A DNA stretch of 64,000 nucleotides from Dipteris shenzhenensis. Taxonomy: Eukaryota; Polypodiophyta; Polypodiopsida; Gleicheniales. Below are positions 1 to 11,963 of this stretch, piece by piece; within the stretch, counting starts at the first letter, position 1; each line of letters opens with the position of its first letter. The notes under the pieces are model-generated. The model did no database searches. It had not been told where the DNA came from and worked only from the letters and a program-made list of their open reading frames with translations. The translations under genes were made by a program, and so were the position numbers. The DNA is taken from NCBI GenBank assembly GCA_047967505.1, contig CM106539.1. One strand, 5' to 3'.

Positions 1-199
1 CAATGTGAAAGAGTAAATTTTAATCCCGAGGGCATCAAAGTGCATTTGTAAGGTTTGAGGAATGGTGTGTGGAGTGAGTGTGGTAGCAATTTGGGATGAG
101 GACTCCCGGAAGAGGCAAAACTCTTCTTGCTCGTGATCTTCCAAAAATGAGGCATCGGTTATTGAGGCCTCTCTTGCAACATGTCATTTTTGTCACGGA

Positions 200-1970
200 G
201 GGAGATGGTAAGTTCTCTTTCAACTGCTAGCTAGTCCTATAGATGCAGCATCTGTGCGTCATGAACCCGTTCAAGTTGGGTTGTTGCTGCCTCTGCCTTC
301 TCAGCTCTTTTCCTATCTTATATCAATTCGGCGTTCATTTGGTCAAGCTGGGTCGTGAGCTGATGGACCAGATCCTAGCTTGCTGAAAGCTCAACCTGAA
401 GTGTGGTGAGGCGGGTTTGCAGCTCTTCCGCTTGTTTTTGGTAGTCATAGGCTCTCTCCAATGAGGCTATTCCTGCAAATTGGGCGCCCACCATGAGGTT
501 GTGCGATTGATGAGCTTGCAGTTGTGCCTAGAGCATCGATGCCGTGAGCTCTGTGTGATGCTCTCTTCTGCACTGCAAGACTTGCTGTAAGATTCGTGAA
601 GTTTGTGTGAATGAATTCAGCAAGCGCCCTTCCATCGAGTCCACTCAGGCCATCTTCTCTGCTGTCTTGTTGCTATAGGCACCTGGGGTAGCATATTCTG
701 GTGATGTGCGAAATTCCAGGGCCTCCGTAAGATCATTCCAATTGGATGGAGCGGGTTGGGGGATTTCTTTGCTGATGTTGAGGCTAAGTCTGAGGGGTGA
801 TTTGAGTGAGAGCTAGTCGGTACAGATGATGCATGAGGAGGTGGGAAAGTGATGTTTATGTATGTCTCCTCATAATGAAGGGTTTCCATCTGCAGCTTCT
901 CCTATAATTTCCATTGTTGCTCCCGTGCTTGCCTCAGACGTTGTTCTTGCTTCATGAATTCATGCAGCATCCTTTGTTGGTGGGTTGTGTTCTCCACCGC
1001 TTGCTGTTCGTCTTGGGCTGATGAAGATGAGCCCTCTCCTTTCTTGCCCTTCTTGGGTGTAGGTGTCGGTGTGGTGTCTTCACGTTGCCCTTGTCGGCCA
1101 AGCCAAACCCTGGGGCTGGCTGTTGATTCGTCATGTAATAAAGAATAGGCATATAAATCATTGGGTTGCCGGTCTTGTTGCCGTGTGTCTTCAAGTTATT
1201 GATGATTGATCATCTGATTATAAAAGAAGTGTGCCCAATTTGTGAGATGAACCTTAGCAATTCTTGCGAGCACGCTTGGAACGATAGCTGAGTGGTGATC
1301 TGTATGTTTGATCTGCGTTAGGAACTGAATGGATCTCACTGGTTTGATCATAGCTTCTTGGGCGATGTTTGAGAAGTTGACTTGGCCTCTGTGTCTTTTA
1401 CAATCGTAGTTGCACACTGTGCCGAGGATCACATCTAATTATGACAACAAGTCCAAGTCTTGAACATACCACATTGATGTTGAAGTGGTGATGCTCTGCG
1501 TGTCCTTGTGTGTGGTGTAATACACACATATGACTGTGGATGTTGAAGGTTTTGACGAGTTCGCCCAGTAGTCTCATATCGATGAGGCAGGGGAGATGAT
1601 CTACGAATGGCTTCAAGCCCATTGCAAGGAGGTTTCCCTATATGGCATCATCCCTTAGGATCTGATATGTCACTGCGATGTGGTAGAATAGTGTATAGTG
1701 CTGATCTTTGAAGATGAACTCGGAATGGATGGCACATCCGTTCACCTCTTGCAGCCAGGCTTCTCCAAGGTAAGACTGTTTGGTTGTCCGTGAGATGGAG
1801 AAATAGCCTTCTTGTGATGGTGCTGGGCACTTGCAGGTAGGCCTTGATGATGAACCTCCTTGCTCTTGCCCTTGCCCTTGTTCTTGGGAGTGTTCTTCTT
1901 CTTGCCTTTCCTGTTGCTGCTTCTGTTGTTTTCTTGTTGCTGCTCTGATCCTTCTTAGAGCTCCTCATCT
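200..1970 (-). pseudogene. Decayed coiled-coil protein frame, transposon-like
   Basis: Reading the minus strand from about 1970 down to 200, protein-like sequence continues with frame changes and stops. The first part (about 1900-1400) has a globular look, with one TAG near 1630. A following stretch (1432-1196) ends in a motif like WAHFFYNQM. Then comes a Ser/Gln-rich linker and a long heptad-rich region (about 1010-300) with segments such as QRMLHEFMKQEQRLRQAREQ and QAEELQTRLTTLQVELSAS. A globular part followed by coiled coil is typical of accessory proteins of plant retroelements, and the C-terminal extension of the gypsy element at 38.6-41.4 kb has the same order. I see no alignable identity between them, so the family is inferred. 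The frame is clearly not functional. Confidence 0.4.
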
Positions 1971-2593
1971 ATTATGTCCCCTGGCATCACAGTGGAGGGT
2001 GTGCGGGTAGGGTGTGTGATGGTTCTAGAGCTGTTGTCTATGCTGAGGTCGGATTCCAAGTCGTGAAAGGCGTTACCTGCGTCGTTCATCTAAAAGATGA
2101 AGTGCAGGTTGTCAATGACTCGGGAATCTAAAGATGAGGATGATTCTGAGGACATAAGCAGATGGATTCCAGCTTGCAAATATGGAGGCTAGAAAGTAGA
2201 GATGAAGGTTGGGAAATTCTGTGTGAATTTTGGCAGAGTTTCAGTGTAATTGCTAAAGCACCCGTTTGGGAGGAATCTGCCTGTTTATATAGATTTCCTA
2301 TGGCACCGATCGGTGCATTTTGGATTTTTGGACATTTCTTGACATTTTGACCCTTGTCCTCATCAATCCTGCGTATACAATGGAGTGTGTTTTACAACTC
2401 CACTGGATTGAATAGGGTTGACTCATGTGCTAGTAGGTACGAGGTAGGTACGAATGCAAGTGGACCTATTCAAGCACCTAATGTTGACCATTAGATATGT
2501 GGGTGCAAATTAATAACAAGGATTGGTGAGTTACGAATTAAGTGCATGAAATATCTACCATACGGACTCACCTAGACCTAGACTTGAATGCTC

Positions 2594-2595
<2 letters not shown>
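1971..2595. other. Spacer without recognisable genes
   Basis: I see no coding or RNA feature here. A 62-codon plus-strand frame (2162-2350) has no family resemblance. Confidence 0.5.
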
Positions 2596-2646
<51 letters not shown>

Positions 2647-2668
2647 TATATCTATATATATGTATGTA

Positions 2669-2700
<32 letters not shown>
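2596..2700. repeat. (GA)n then (TA)n microsatellites
   Basis: A pure GA dinucleotide run of about 22 units (2596-2640) is followed by a TA-rich stretch with an unbroken TA run near 2671-2699. Confidence 0.95.
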
Positions 2701-2705
<5 letters not shown>

Positions 2706-3150
2706 TCTTAATAAAAAATGTATTATGATATATATATAATATTCTAATTTCAAATGGATGTTTTAAATCTTAATATATTCTAATATATTAAAACCTTATT
2801 ATATTTAAAATCAATATATTCTATTTTAATACTAAATAAATATATTTAAATATTAATTTAAAATATTTTTTTTGCTAATTATAATATATATTTTAGATCT
2901 TAATATGTTATAATATATTAAAATAATAATATATTTTAGATAATAATATATTTTAATATATTAAAATATTAATATATAACATTAAGTATATAAATTTTAT
3001 ATTTTAATATAATTTAAATACTTTTTAAAGATATATATATATATATATAATAATTTAATTAAGCCTAAAGCATCACATAAGGTAGTCTTATGTTTTCATG
3101 TAAATAGATACATTTAAATCTTAATTCAAATGAGATTTTTTAATAGTATT
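2701..3150. other. A/T-rich low-complexity spacer
   Basis: Almost entirely TATT/ATTAA words with repeated AATATATT blocks. Nothing codes here. Confidence 0.8.
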
Positions 3151-3170
3151 TTTATATTTGTGTAGACACT

Positions 3171-3237
3171 GTGGGCACATAAGGCATGTGCCTTATGTGC
3201 CCACATTAAGCACATGCCTTATGTGCCCACATTAAGC
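3171..3237. repeat. Perfect palindrome plus tandem copy
   Basis: Positions 3171-3186 (GTGGGCACATAAGGCA) are the exact reverse complement of 3189-3204, with a 2-base centre. The right arm continues into CATTAAG and is then repeated directly at 3213-3236, giving about 26-base tandem units. A third, weaker copy follows to about 3265. The structure would form a very stable hairpin. No coding sequence adjoins it. Confidence 0.85.
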
Positions 3238-3559
3238 TGAAGGCTTTATGTGCTTGCATAAGGCTTCAAAACATGTCTTCACGTTTTTATTTTTTATCAA
3301 ATTAATATCACAAAATGAGGGTTTTAAAAAAAGTGTTTTTTAATTTGTTTTTAAATTTATACATAAAATTGGAGGTTTTTGAAAGATTTCTTATTTTGAT
3401 TTTTTAATCAAATTAATACCAAAATTGAGGGGTTTTAAAAAAATATTTGTCGATTTTATTTTATAAAATTAGGGTTTAGATCTTTAACTAAATAAATTAT
3501 TTTACTCTTTAGAGTTTAGAAGTAACTTATAATTTTTATGTTCATTACTATTAAATGAG

Positions 3560-4060
3560 CTTTAATTCCAATGCAGGATTTCACTCTTGAAGAGGGTTTA
3601 GATATGGTATTGTATAGGAAAAACGAAGTCGTTGCCTTTGGACAAATACTTAGTCTTGATCCCATGAGCTTATGTCACTTTCAATGTTGTGGTGAGAGAA
3701 GGTGTGATAATAATCACGAAGGTGATTCGCCCTGAAGTAGATTTAAAGTATCCACAAGGAGACTTTGAAGCACTCAGTGATTTATTACAATGTCAAATTA
3801 TTGACATACAAGCATAAATAATCCTTTGGGATCACAATGGATCATTCCAAATTCTCTTCTTCGCAATCATATTTAAAGCTTCATGGATCTTTTTGAAGTC
3901 ATTAATTTCATGGAGGAAGCCATTAGAACCAACAAAGATTGGATCGTTGAGAAGAGGAGAATAGAGAGCATAGAAAGAGACATCGAGCTTTATTAACCCA
4001 GGTTGAAAAGGAGGAGTTTGCTACTCAGAAGCACCTAGAGGAGGAGAGAGGAAAAATAAG
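3560..4060 (+). pseudogene. Degenerate transposon-associated domain remnant
   Basis: A plus-strand protein-like trace runs from about 3575. It has a segment resembling VVAFGQILSLDP, then after a frameshift near 3680 a segment NVVVREGVIIITKVIRPEVD followed by DFEALSDLLQCQII. This pattern (G-x-I-L-S-x-D-P, then a VVV strand, then P-x-x-D-L-x-x-P) recalls the small domain found at the end of En/Spm (CACTA) transposase-linked plant proteins. The match is by eye and weak. Later, around 3885-4000, an EAIRTNKDWIVEKRRIESIE-like charged helix is readable. The frame has several stops. Confidence 0.3.
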
Positions 4061-4369
4061 TAGGTCTACTGTCGAAATAGATAGATGACTTTCATATAGG
4101 AGAGAGCTAACAGACTATCTAAGTGAGACTACTTCACGTGTGGCTCGTTATGAAAGATTTCCACTCCAGGAAGTGCAAGTCATACGAAATTAAGAAAGTG
4201 CTATATAGGAAAAAATTTATAATTCCTTACTTCTCTTCTGTAGTTTTAACTACATCAATCATGATGAGATGGTATCAACCCTTGAATGGGTTGAATCTAG
4301 GATATCAATGGCAAATATTAATGCCTTCCAGTGAGAGGCTTATTGTAACTCTTGGTTTTTGTTAAAACC

Positions 4370-5190
4370 ATTATAAATATTGTAAGAGTTTGCTTAATAT
4401 TGTAACTTTTGAAGGTGTTTGTTAACACCATTGTAAATATTACGAGAGTTTACAACTGCTAAATCTTATCTTTTGGTGTAACTTATCTGTGTCACGTTAA
4501 ATTTTATAATTTTTATTTCATCTTCTTTAAAAATCTCTAAAAAATTGCTTGTTTTCTCGTTTTTATGTTTTCATCTGTGCTTTGAAGAGTGGGTTTTTTC
4601 TTAAATTTTATTTAAAAACTAGTCCAAAAGTATATGTAAAAATGAATTTGTACATTGACAAGTCCAAAATTAATGAAATAAGTGTTAGAGGAGCTAATGC
4701 ATCAATTAGTAAAAAAATAGGTTCTAAGAGGACTTGGGTTCAAACGACAATGTCACCTAACTTTATGTGTAGGTTTGTAGCTCACCATCACCCATTATTG
4801 TTCCATATCATCCACCATGATCTTTTAGACTTATTCATGATTTTTAAGCACCATTTGGCCTTCCATGAAAACCAAAGTAGGTACTAAGAGAAACTCGACA
4901 ATGATATTAAACCTTTATAAGAGTCAATGCACGATTGGGTGTAGCCAGTCATGGAACTAGTTTAGGGGCAGTTTCGGGGTCGCAACGCAATGTGATGGTT
5001 AGCAATATTTTAAATTTGGGGTGGACTAGCACTCTCGCCAAAATTTTTCTCAACGCAAATGAGACACAATCTATCAAAACTTGATGTTTTGAATACTGTA
5101 GAGCTCGACATATGTCACTACATGAGCAATTATGTCCATTGTGCAGTGACTATCTCTATGCTACATCTTTGTACATCATACTATCCACGG
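4370..5190. other. Spacer, no recognisable gene
   Basis: Two copies of a TTGTTAAAACCATTATAAATATTG-like word lie at 4345-4440. A 112-codon plus-strand frame (4549-4887) is compositionally like noncoding sequence and shows no motif I recognise. Confidence 0.5.
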
Positions 5191-5196
5191 TTTGTC

Positions 5197-5270
5197 CTGT
5201 CATCTACTCGTAGCTTGCTACCTGTTATCTACCTGTAGCTCACCACGTGTCATCTACATGCATCTCTCCC
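5197..5270. repeat. 25-base minisatellite, three units
   Basis: Three diverged units of about 25 bases start at 5197, 5222 and 5247, each built on TGTYATCTAC followed by a TAGCT or CATCT word. Confidence 0.7.
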
Positions 5271-5274
5271 ATGT

Positions 5275-5715
5275 TGATCTAGATTCACGACCACCACGTT
5301 GACATTGGCTTGGTACGACCACCATGCTGGTTCTTGGAGATGGTTGTAGCCACTCCTAATTAAACACATTTTTCATCTCTTTAAAGTTAATCCTAAATAA
5401 AGTGCCACCACCGTGTTGGTTTTATTTTAGTGTTTTAGTGGGGGTTGAAGTTAATCCTAAACCAATTAAAATGTATTTCCTTGCAACCACCATGCTGGTT
5501 CCTACACTAGTTCTTGGAACTATTTGCTGCTTGCAATTAGTCCAAAAACCATATTTCCCCGTGCACCCTCTATTTTAGTGCGGGTTGTAGTTAACCCTAA
5601 ACCAAGAAAATTGTATTTCCTTACAACAATCGCACTAGTCTTGGAACTATTTTGGTGCTACTTGTAGTTAATACTAAAACCAAGGAGAATATGTTTTCTC
5701 ATGTATTAATTGCTT
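5275..5715. repeat. Diverged long tandem repeats
   Basis: The words ACCACCATGCTGGTTC, GTTCTTGGAACTATTT, AGTTAATCCTAAACCAA and TGTATTTCCTTRCAAC recur in the same order two to three times, giving units of roughly 150-200 bases that have diverged by substitutions and indels. No coding content is evident. Confidence 0.6.
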
Positions 5716-7372
5716 GTGTAATGACTGCAACTAGAAACGACTGTTACCAACAATGACTACGATAATGAAATTATTTAATTAAAGCTGAAACTTAAAAGAG
5801 ATTACACTCGGTGAGTATAATAACTCAACCATTGATGAGAGTAAAAGTTGAACAAAGAGAGTACATCCAAAGACAATTTATAATAACTCAACAATTGCTG
5901 AGAGCCTCATTGAGAAAGAGAGGGTTAGATGAAGAGAAATGGAGAAGTGCACAATTAGAGGAAGAGATGGAAGAAAGGAAGAGATTGAAGCAAGCAAGAG
6001 ATGGAAGTAAGAAAGAGATGAGAAGATGAGAAAGATGTATACAATTATAAGTAGAGATAGGCAGTCAAGGAGACGAGAAAGGAAGTGATGGATTGTTCCA
6101 CTCGATATTGTGAAGTGAAAGATTTAGAATAAAGTAGTTGGGGATATGAAAGATTCAAAATAAAGTAGTTGGTGATATGAAAGATGCCACTGGCCAAAAT
6201 CGCGTTTTAGTGCAAATCCCCCATTTCGAGCTTGACTTGTAGCTGTGCGACCTATGTTCATGGTGTACGTTAGCTTTTGTTTCCTTGAGCATCTGAAGAG
6301 CTAGATGTTCTTATCTTGGGACTTATTGAGGACTATACCCTCGCATGTGGGACTATTCTCTGAAGCTTGATTTTCTTATGTGTATTGAAGTCCTCAGTAG
6401 CTACCATAATCATTGGCTAGCTTTTGTTGAGCACTCGGAGTCTCTTAGCATTGTCTACGGGTAGGAGGGCCTGATATGGCTTTTATACACCCATGAGTTC
6501 TCATGTTTGGTTTAGAGGCTCGGACCACAAATAGGGTGGTACAGTATTTAGAATGGTTGCGGTGTCTCATCCCTCCATCAAGATGTTGCAATGAATCTCA
6601 AATCTATATCGTGACGTTAGTCTCTAAGGGAGAACCAGATGTCGACAAGCAAGATGTTGCCTATTTTTCATGCATGGAGGTTTATTCCTTGGTTTAGAGC
6701 TTCCCCTTGAGACTGGTCATAACAATTTTCCTACGTGGTTTGCAGTCTTGACCCCTACAAATAACAATCTACTGGATTTACAAACTTGCTCTTGCCTCAC
6801 AAAAGGAGCGAAGTCTACACTTTGAACCCGCTTTGCAACGTCCTTGTAAAGAAAAAAACATACGATGTTATGTGCTATGTAGGTGTAGCTGCAAGTTTTA
6901 TGCAGTGAGATATTACCCTATTTTTGCATTTGAGGATTAGCTATTCCCAAATGGCATTTTTTCATAGCACAATAATTGAGGCACGATGAAGGTATGGCCT
7001 TACATTTGGGGATGCCTTGCTGCAACATTGTATGTGTAAAACTTTATTATTAGCTCTCAATTTCATCTATGGTTATGGAAAATGAACTTAACAAAATGAT
7101 TATACGTGAAGACAGATAATTGTTGGGATGACACTTTTAGTTTTGCAAGTCACCAAAAGAGCAACTTGCATGCAAACTGGGGTAGGTATCGCAATGTCTA
7201 TGTACCCTTGCATTTGCACGAACGACTGTAGCTTCAGGGTGGCCCTTGAAGAATTGACCTTGTATATTTTAGCTTACACCTTTGACTTAGTATTCCCAGT
7301 AGATTGGGGCTAACTTACTCCCAACATGCCTTCATTTTTTGTAATTTGCAGTGTGGATATAGCCCCAGCGAT
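5716..7372. other. Spacer, no recognisable gene
   Basis: Short frames at 5811-6029 (charged helix) and 6503-6697 show no family motif. I see no RNA gene or repeat of note. Confidence 0.45.
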
Positions 7373-8920
7373 AGCAATGTTTTGAGTTTTTACCATAATG
7401 AGAATTGAAATAATTGTTTATATAAGTTATGTTGATGTTTTGTTTTTCACAAAAAAGTTTTCCTATCTTGTCTCTATCAAAATAGTTTTCACTAATGGTG
7501 GAAGTGGTTGTAGTGGTTCTTGCATGATAGAGACTACAGTAGAGGAAGAGGAAATAGGGTTTAGCAATAACAAGGAGGGAGTGAGATACCTAAGCACATA
7601 TTAGCAGTTGCTAACCATTGAAGAACATGTTATGTGTCTTTATTGGGTGTTGAAGGTAGTGGAGAGTCCATATATTGCAAGGCACAACCAAGGAAGAGGG
7701 TGGACCATGTATCGTGGGTTTAATGATTTATTACCCACAATAACCATATGAACAAAGAGGGGAGAGAGAACTAGAGTTAACAATTGAAGAACATGTTATG
7801 TGTCCTCGATGGGTGTGAGAGATAGTGGAGACTGCATATATTGCAAGACACAATAGAGGTACATGGTAAACCATGTATGATGGGAAACATATTTACCACC
7901 CATAACAACCATATGGATAGGAATCTCCAAGGAAGTTGCACCAATGGATAGACTTTCACTACAAATGGCATCAAATTACAATTGTATCTTGCAACAAAGA
8001 GTAGAGGTGTATGCATTATGTAGACAAGAGACAAAGCAATAAATATAAGAAAGTTATGCAAATGCAGAACTTGGATCATTTCCTTTATGGTCAATATCTT
8101 CTGAAATGGGTTGTATGATGAAACATGGCTGAAGTGGTTTACGCAACCAGGAATGATCTATCTTAGCATGGCAAGTCAAAATTTTGGCAATTTGCCGATG
8201 TGGATATAGCCATCGACAATAATGTTTCGAGTTCTTACCAATAATGAGAATTGAAATAATTGTCTATATAAGCTATGTTGATGTTTTTTAACAAGGAAAG
8301 AGATACCTGAGCACATATTAGCAGCTGCTAACCATTGAAGAATATGTTATGTGTCTTTATTAGGTGTTGAAGGTAGTGGAGAGTCCATATATTGCAAGGT
8401 GCAACCAAGGAAGAGGAAGAGAAACAAATCGAGGAAGAGGGTGGACCATGTATTGTGGGTGTAATGCTTGACTACCCACAACAACCATAATAAACAGAGA
8501 GGGGAGAGATAGATGGAGTTAACAATTTAGAAACATGTTGTGTGTCTTCAATAGGTGTCAAAGATAATGGCAACTACATATATTGCAAGACACAATAGAG
8601 GTACATGGTAAACCTTGTATGATGGGAAAAAGGTTTACTACTCGTAACAACCATATGGATAGGAATCCCACACCAATGGATAGATTGAGTGTCAAATTAC
8701 AATTGTAACTTGCAACATAGAGTAGAGGAGTATGCATTTTGTAGACAAGAGACAAAGCAATAGATCTATAAGTAAGTTCTGCAAATGTAGAACTTGGCTC
8801 ATTTCCTTTATGAACTATATACTCTAGAGCCCACTCTAGGATGCATATTCCAATATGGATTGTACGATGAAACATGGATGAAGTAGTTTATGCAATTAAG
8901 ATTAATGATCTAGATAGCAT
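7373..8920. repeat. Tandem duplication of a ~0.8 kb segment
   Basis: Unit 1 (about 7373-8150) and unit 2 (about 8216-8920) share long stretches in the same order. Examples are AATGAGAATTGAAATAATTG, GCACATATTAGCAG, GTGGAGAGTCCATATATTGC, CACAATAGAGGTACATGGTA and AACCATATGGATAGGAATC. Each unit also has two internal versions of the TTGAAGAAYATGTTATGTGTC...ATATTGCAAG module (7615 and 7784; 8334 and about 8524), so two rounds of duplication happened. A protein-like trace on the plus strand (TIEEHVMCLYWVLKVVESPY, from about 7614) is interrupted; I do not recognise it. Confidence 0.75.
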
Positions 8921-10455
8921 GGCAAGTCTCAATGCTAATTTTTAGAGGATAATGCAAAAGAAGAAAATGAGGGCACCAAGAAGAGAGTTTGAGATTCTAT
9001 ATAGTAGCAATCTAATGAGAATTCTAGCTAGGATAAGGAAATTTCTTAGGTCACAGTCAGATAGAAATAGGACATTCTTAATAGATTCCAACAAGCTATT
9101 CAAACAATACAACAAGAAATCCATTTTAGGGTCTCAAGGAAACAAACAAGGTATAAAAAGAACACCTCTAACTCTGATTGCAAAGAATTCATGCACTTGA
9201 AAATGCCAATAAGCATTAGCTAGACAACGATGGCTATGTTTGAGCCATTCATGGTGGAGGATAACTTCAAGGATAGTTCAAGTAAAGCAAATGGCTCAAA
9301 GTTATGATGTATACTTTGGTGGACTATTTTTTATATGGGTAGCATATACATATCCTATTGGGGTCCCTAAATGTCCGAGTCTAATTTGGGATGTGCACCC
9401 TCTCGGCCTTCTGCATCTTTGTTTCTACTTGTCATAGTGCCTTTGAGGAATCCATGTACACATACATATACATAACAAATAAAGAAAGCAATGGGGCATA
9501 TGATAGTCTCAATCTACCCTAATTCTTAAAAAAGGTGTGCTAGCTTCAAAATGTTTTCTAAAAATGGGAAGAAAAAATTGTCAAAGTACCTCCAACGTAC
9601 TCCTTGATATAGGTGTCAAAACTATAGTCTATAATTTAATGTATCAATCTTTCAATGTTCATGACTTTTCAATGGTTATATCAAATCTTTTTCTTAAATC
9701 GATATTACAAAAGTTACTATAACATTTTTCCTTTTTGCAAAAAAGAATCAATACTCCTTTGAAAAGGTGAATCTTGTTTGTGTTATACGTAATTTTTGAT
9801 TGTTGACAAAAAAGAATCTTTAAAAAGAACTTATTTGGAAAAAGCCCAAACAACCAAATCCCTAAACCCTTTCAAAAGTACACAAATATTCAAACATGGG
9901 TTGTGAGCTATTAGTGAATTGTTAGAACACATGAGCTAGTCTTACAATTGTATGGAGTGTAAGATTAGAATTGCTTCTTGAAATTGGAATCCTAGTCTTA
10001 TGTTGGTGTAATGATTAATCATTTGAATAATTTCTCTATGGATTCTTTCTTGTAGAGGTACCATTGAGTAAGAACATTGAGTTTTTTGCAAGAAGAAACA
10101 AGCCGAAAGTTTGCTTTAAAAAAAAGAAGAAGATGCTATTGCAAGAACAAATACCAACGTAGGATTTCTAAGAGATTGATAGGGTCATTTGTTTTATGAG
10201 GAAGGGAAGGAAAGAAGCTAGAAAGGGGAGCAGGTACAAGGCATGGAGAAGATGGTCAAAGAATGTGGTGGCAAGTTGAAAGAGTCCAAGGATGTTAAGT
10301 GGATGAGGGGTGGATGTTGAAAGGCACGAGAGTCACATGGAAGGATTAGAATGAGATGGGATGTTAGTGTGTTAAAACACTAGGGAAAATAGGGTCTCAA
10401 AAGGAAAGGGGGCGTGGGGCAAGGGGAGGAGTATTCATTGTGTATCACGTGGAGC
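8921..10455. other. Spacer, no recognisable gene
   Basis: Several 60-80 codon frames on both strands but no conserved motif and no obvious repeat. Confidence 0.45.
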
Positions 10456-10460
10456 CTGCA

Positions 10461-10483
10461 TTTATATATATATATATATATAT

Positions 10484-10518
<35 letters not shown>
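10461..10518. repeat. (TA)n and (GA)n microsatellites
   Basis: A TA run (about 10461-10487) is joined by ACA to a GA run (about 10489-10518), the same pairing as at 2596-2700 but in the opposite order. Confidence 0.95.
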
Positions 10519-10519
<1 letters not shown>

Positions 10520-10520
<1 letters not shown>

Positions 10521-11435
10521 AATGATTAGAGGGGGAGGAAATGACAAAGTAATGGATTTATATTTCAACTGATGATTTAAATCGGTTTAATTGATTTTTA
10601 AAAAGGAAAATCTTGAAACAATTGCTCGATCATGGATTTTTTCTTTGATGAGTGATGGATTGATCGCTTTCCATATAATAACATGGCTCCATGTAATAAA
10701 TATTACTTGTTTTTTGTGTAGAATGCAAAGAATTATAGACAACTATTTGTATAATCTACTAAGCAATATACTTTTAAAGGGTTTTATTAACTCCATGCAA
10801 GAAGTTAATAGAAGTTGCTATTGTACAATTAAATCTTTAGAGGATGTTGATCTTGCCCCTTTTTTTCTAGAGTGCGGGATAGGGACACGTGAAGCCTTGG
10901 GCTGGTAGCTTTATAAACTCCTAATATAGTAGGTTCATTAATGGAAGGAGATTTTTTAATCTAGGAGATTTATGGGCGATTCATGCACAAAAGGGGGGTT
11001 AAGTAAAGTGCTTACCTAATACAATTATGATATGTTATATACGGACAGTCCTTTAAACGTCAAAGTTATAACATGCATACATGGGAAAAAATATAAACTT
11101 TAAATATGAAAGTAGATTAAAATGCATGATTGCTTGCACGTATCAAATGGCTTTTTAGAGTGACTCCTCGAGGAAGTTTGAAGTTAAGGGTTTGAAGTTA
11201 AGGGTCTCATTATCGTGCATTGCAAACTAGCTTTACATTGTACCTCTCATGGACTTGTTCTACACAAATTATTTGCATCTTCTTTCCTGAGCTTGTGGAA
11301 TTCTTTAACATGTAAAAAATATTATTCATCTTATTTCCTAAGCTTGTTGACACATATATATGTAGATTATGCATCTCCTTTCCTAAGCTAATATTGAGAC
11401 TTAGAGTGGACTCATGAAAGCTTAGTCGTTTTGTG
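10520..11435. other. Spacer upstream of the MYB gene region
   Basis: A 105-codon plus-strand frame (10591-10908) has no recognisable domain. The rest is A/T-rich spacer. Confidence 0.45.
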
Positions 11436-11440
11436 GGCAG

Positions 11441-11700
11441 AGGGATTGGGGGTGTGCACAATGGAAGATGTTTGGGTGAAGAAAATTAGGCTTGAGCTTG
11501 AGCCAATGTGGACTCATGAGAGGGATTGGGGGTGTGCACAATGGAAGATGTTTGGGTGAAGAAAATTAGGCTTGAGCTTGAGCCAATGTGGACTCATGAA
11601 AAAGTAGCTGAGTTGAGGAGAGGGGAATGGGGTGTGCAGAATGGAATATGTTTGAGTGAAGAAAATTGGGCTTGAGCTTGAGCCAAAGCTACACTTATTT
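11441..11700. repeat. 80-base tandem repeat upstream of MYB gene
   Basis: AGGGATTGGGGGTGTGCACA recurs at 11441 and 11521, exactly 80 bases apart, and the intervening sequence (GAAGATGTTTGGGTGAAGAA, then GGCTTGAGCTTGAGCCAA) is repeated almost unchanged. A third, more diverged copy begins near 11621. The block lies about 260-520 bases upstream of the MYB start codon, so it falls in the promoter or 5' leader. GGCTTGAGC..TTGAGCC is itself a short inverted repeat. Confidence 0.85.
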
Positions 11701-11721
11701 GGCTACACTTAGAGAGTGGGC

Positions 11722-11757
11722 GTGAGTGAGAGAGAGAGAGAGAGAGGGGGGGGGGAA
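11722..11757. repeat. GA/G purine tract in MYB leader
   Basis: A run of GA dinucleotides passes directly into ten G residues about 210-240 bases before the MYB start codon. GA-rich tracts are common in plant 5' leaders and can bind GAGA-type factors; that role here is inference. Confidence 0.6.
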
Positions 11758-11963
11758 GAGGGAAGTCCTTTTGGACCCCAATGTGTGTGTTGTGTGAGGG
11801 GGGGCAAGAGAGGCGGCCATGTATGCGTGACTTGTTGCTGAGCAGCCGCCCCGTCTTGCTCCTAAGACCACATTTTGACCCCCTCCAACACGCCTTCAAA
11901 AACACCACCCATCCCCTCCGAGCTCCTCCTCCATCCTTTGCCTTCTGCTCCTCTCATCACACC

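Noticed and set aside
4690-4770. Possible tRNA B box (GGTTCAAACGAC)
   Set aside because: The CC of the B box is missing and there is no A box at the right distance.
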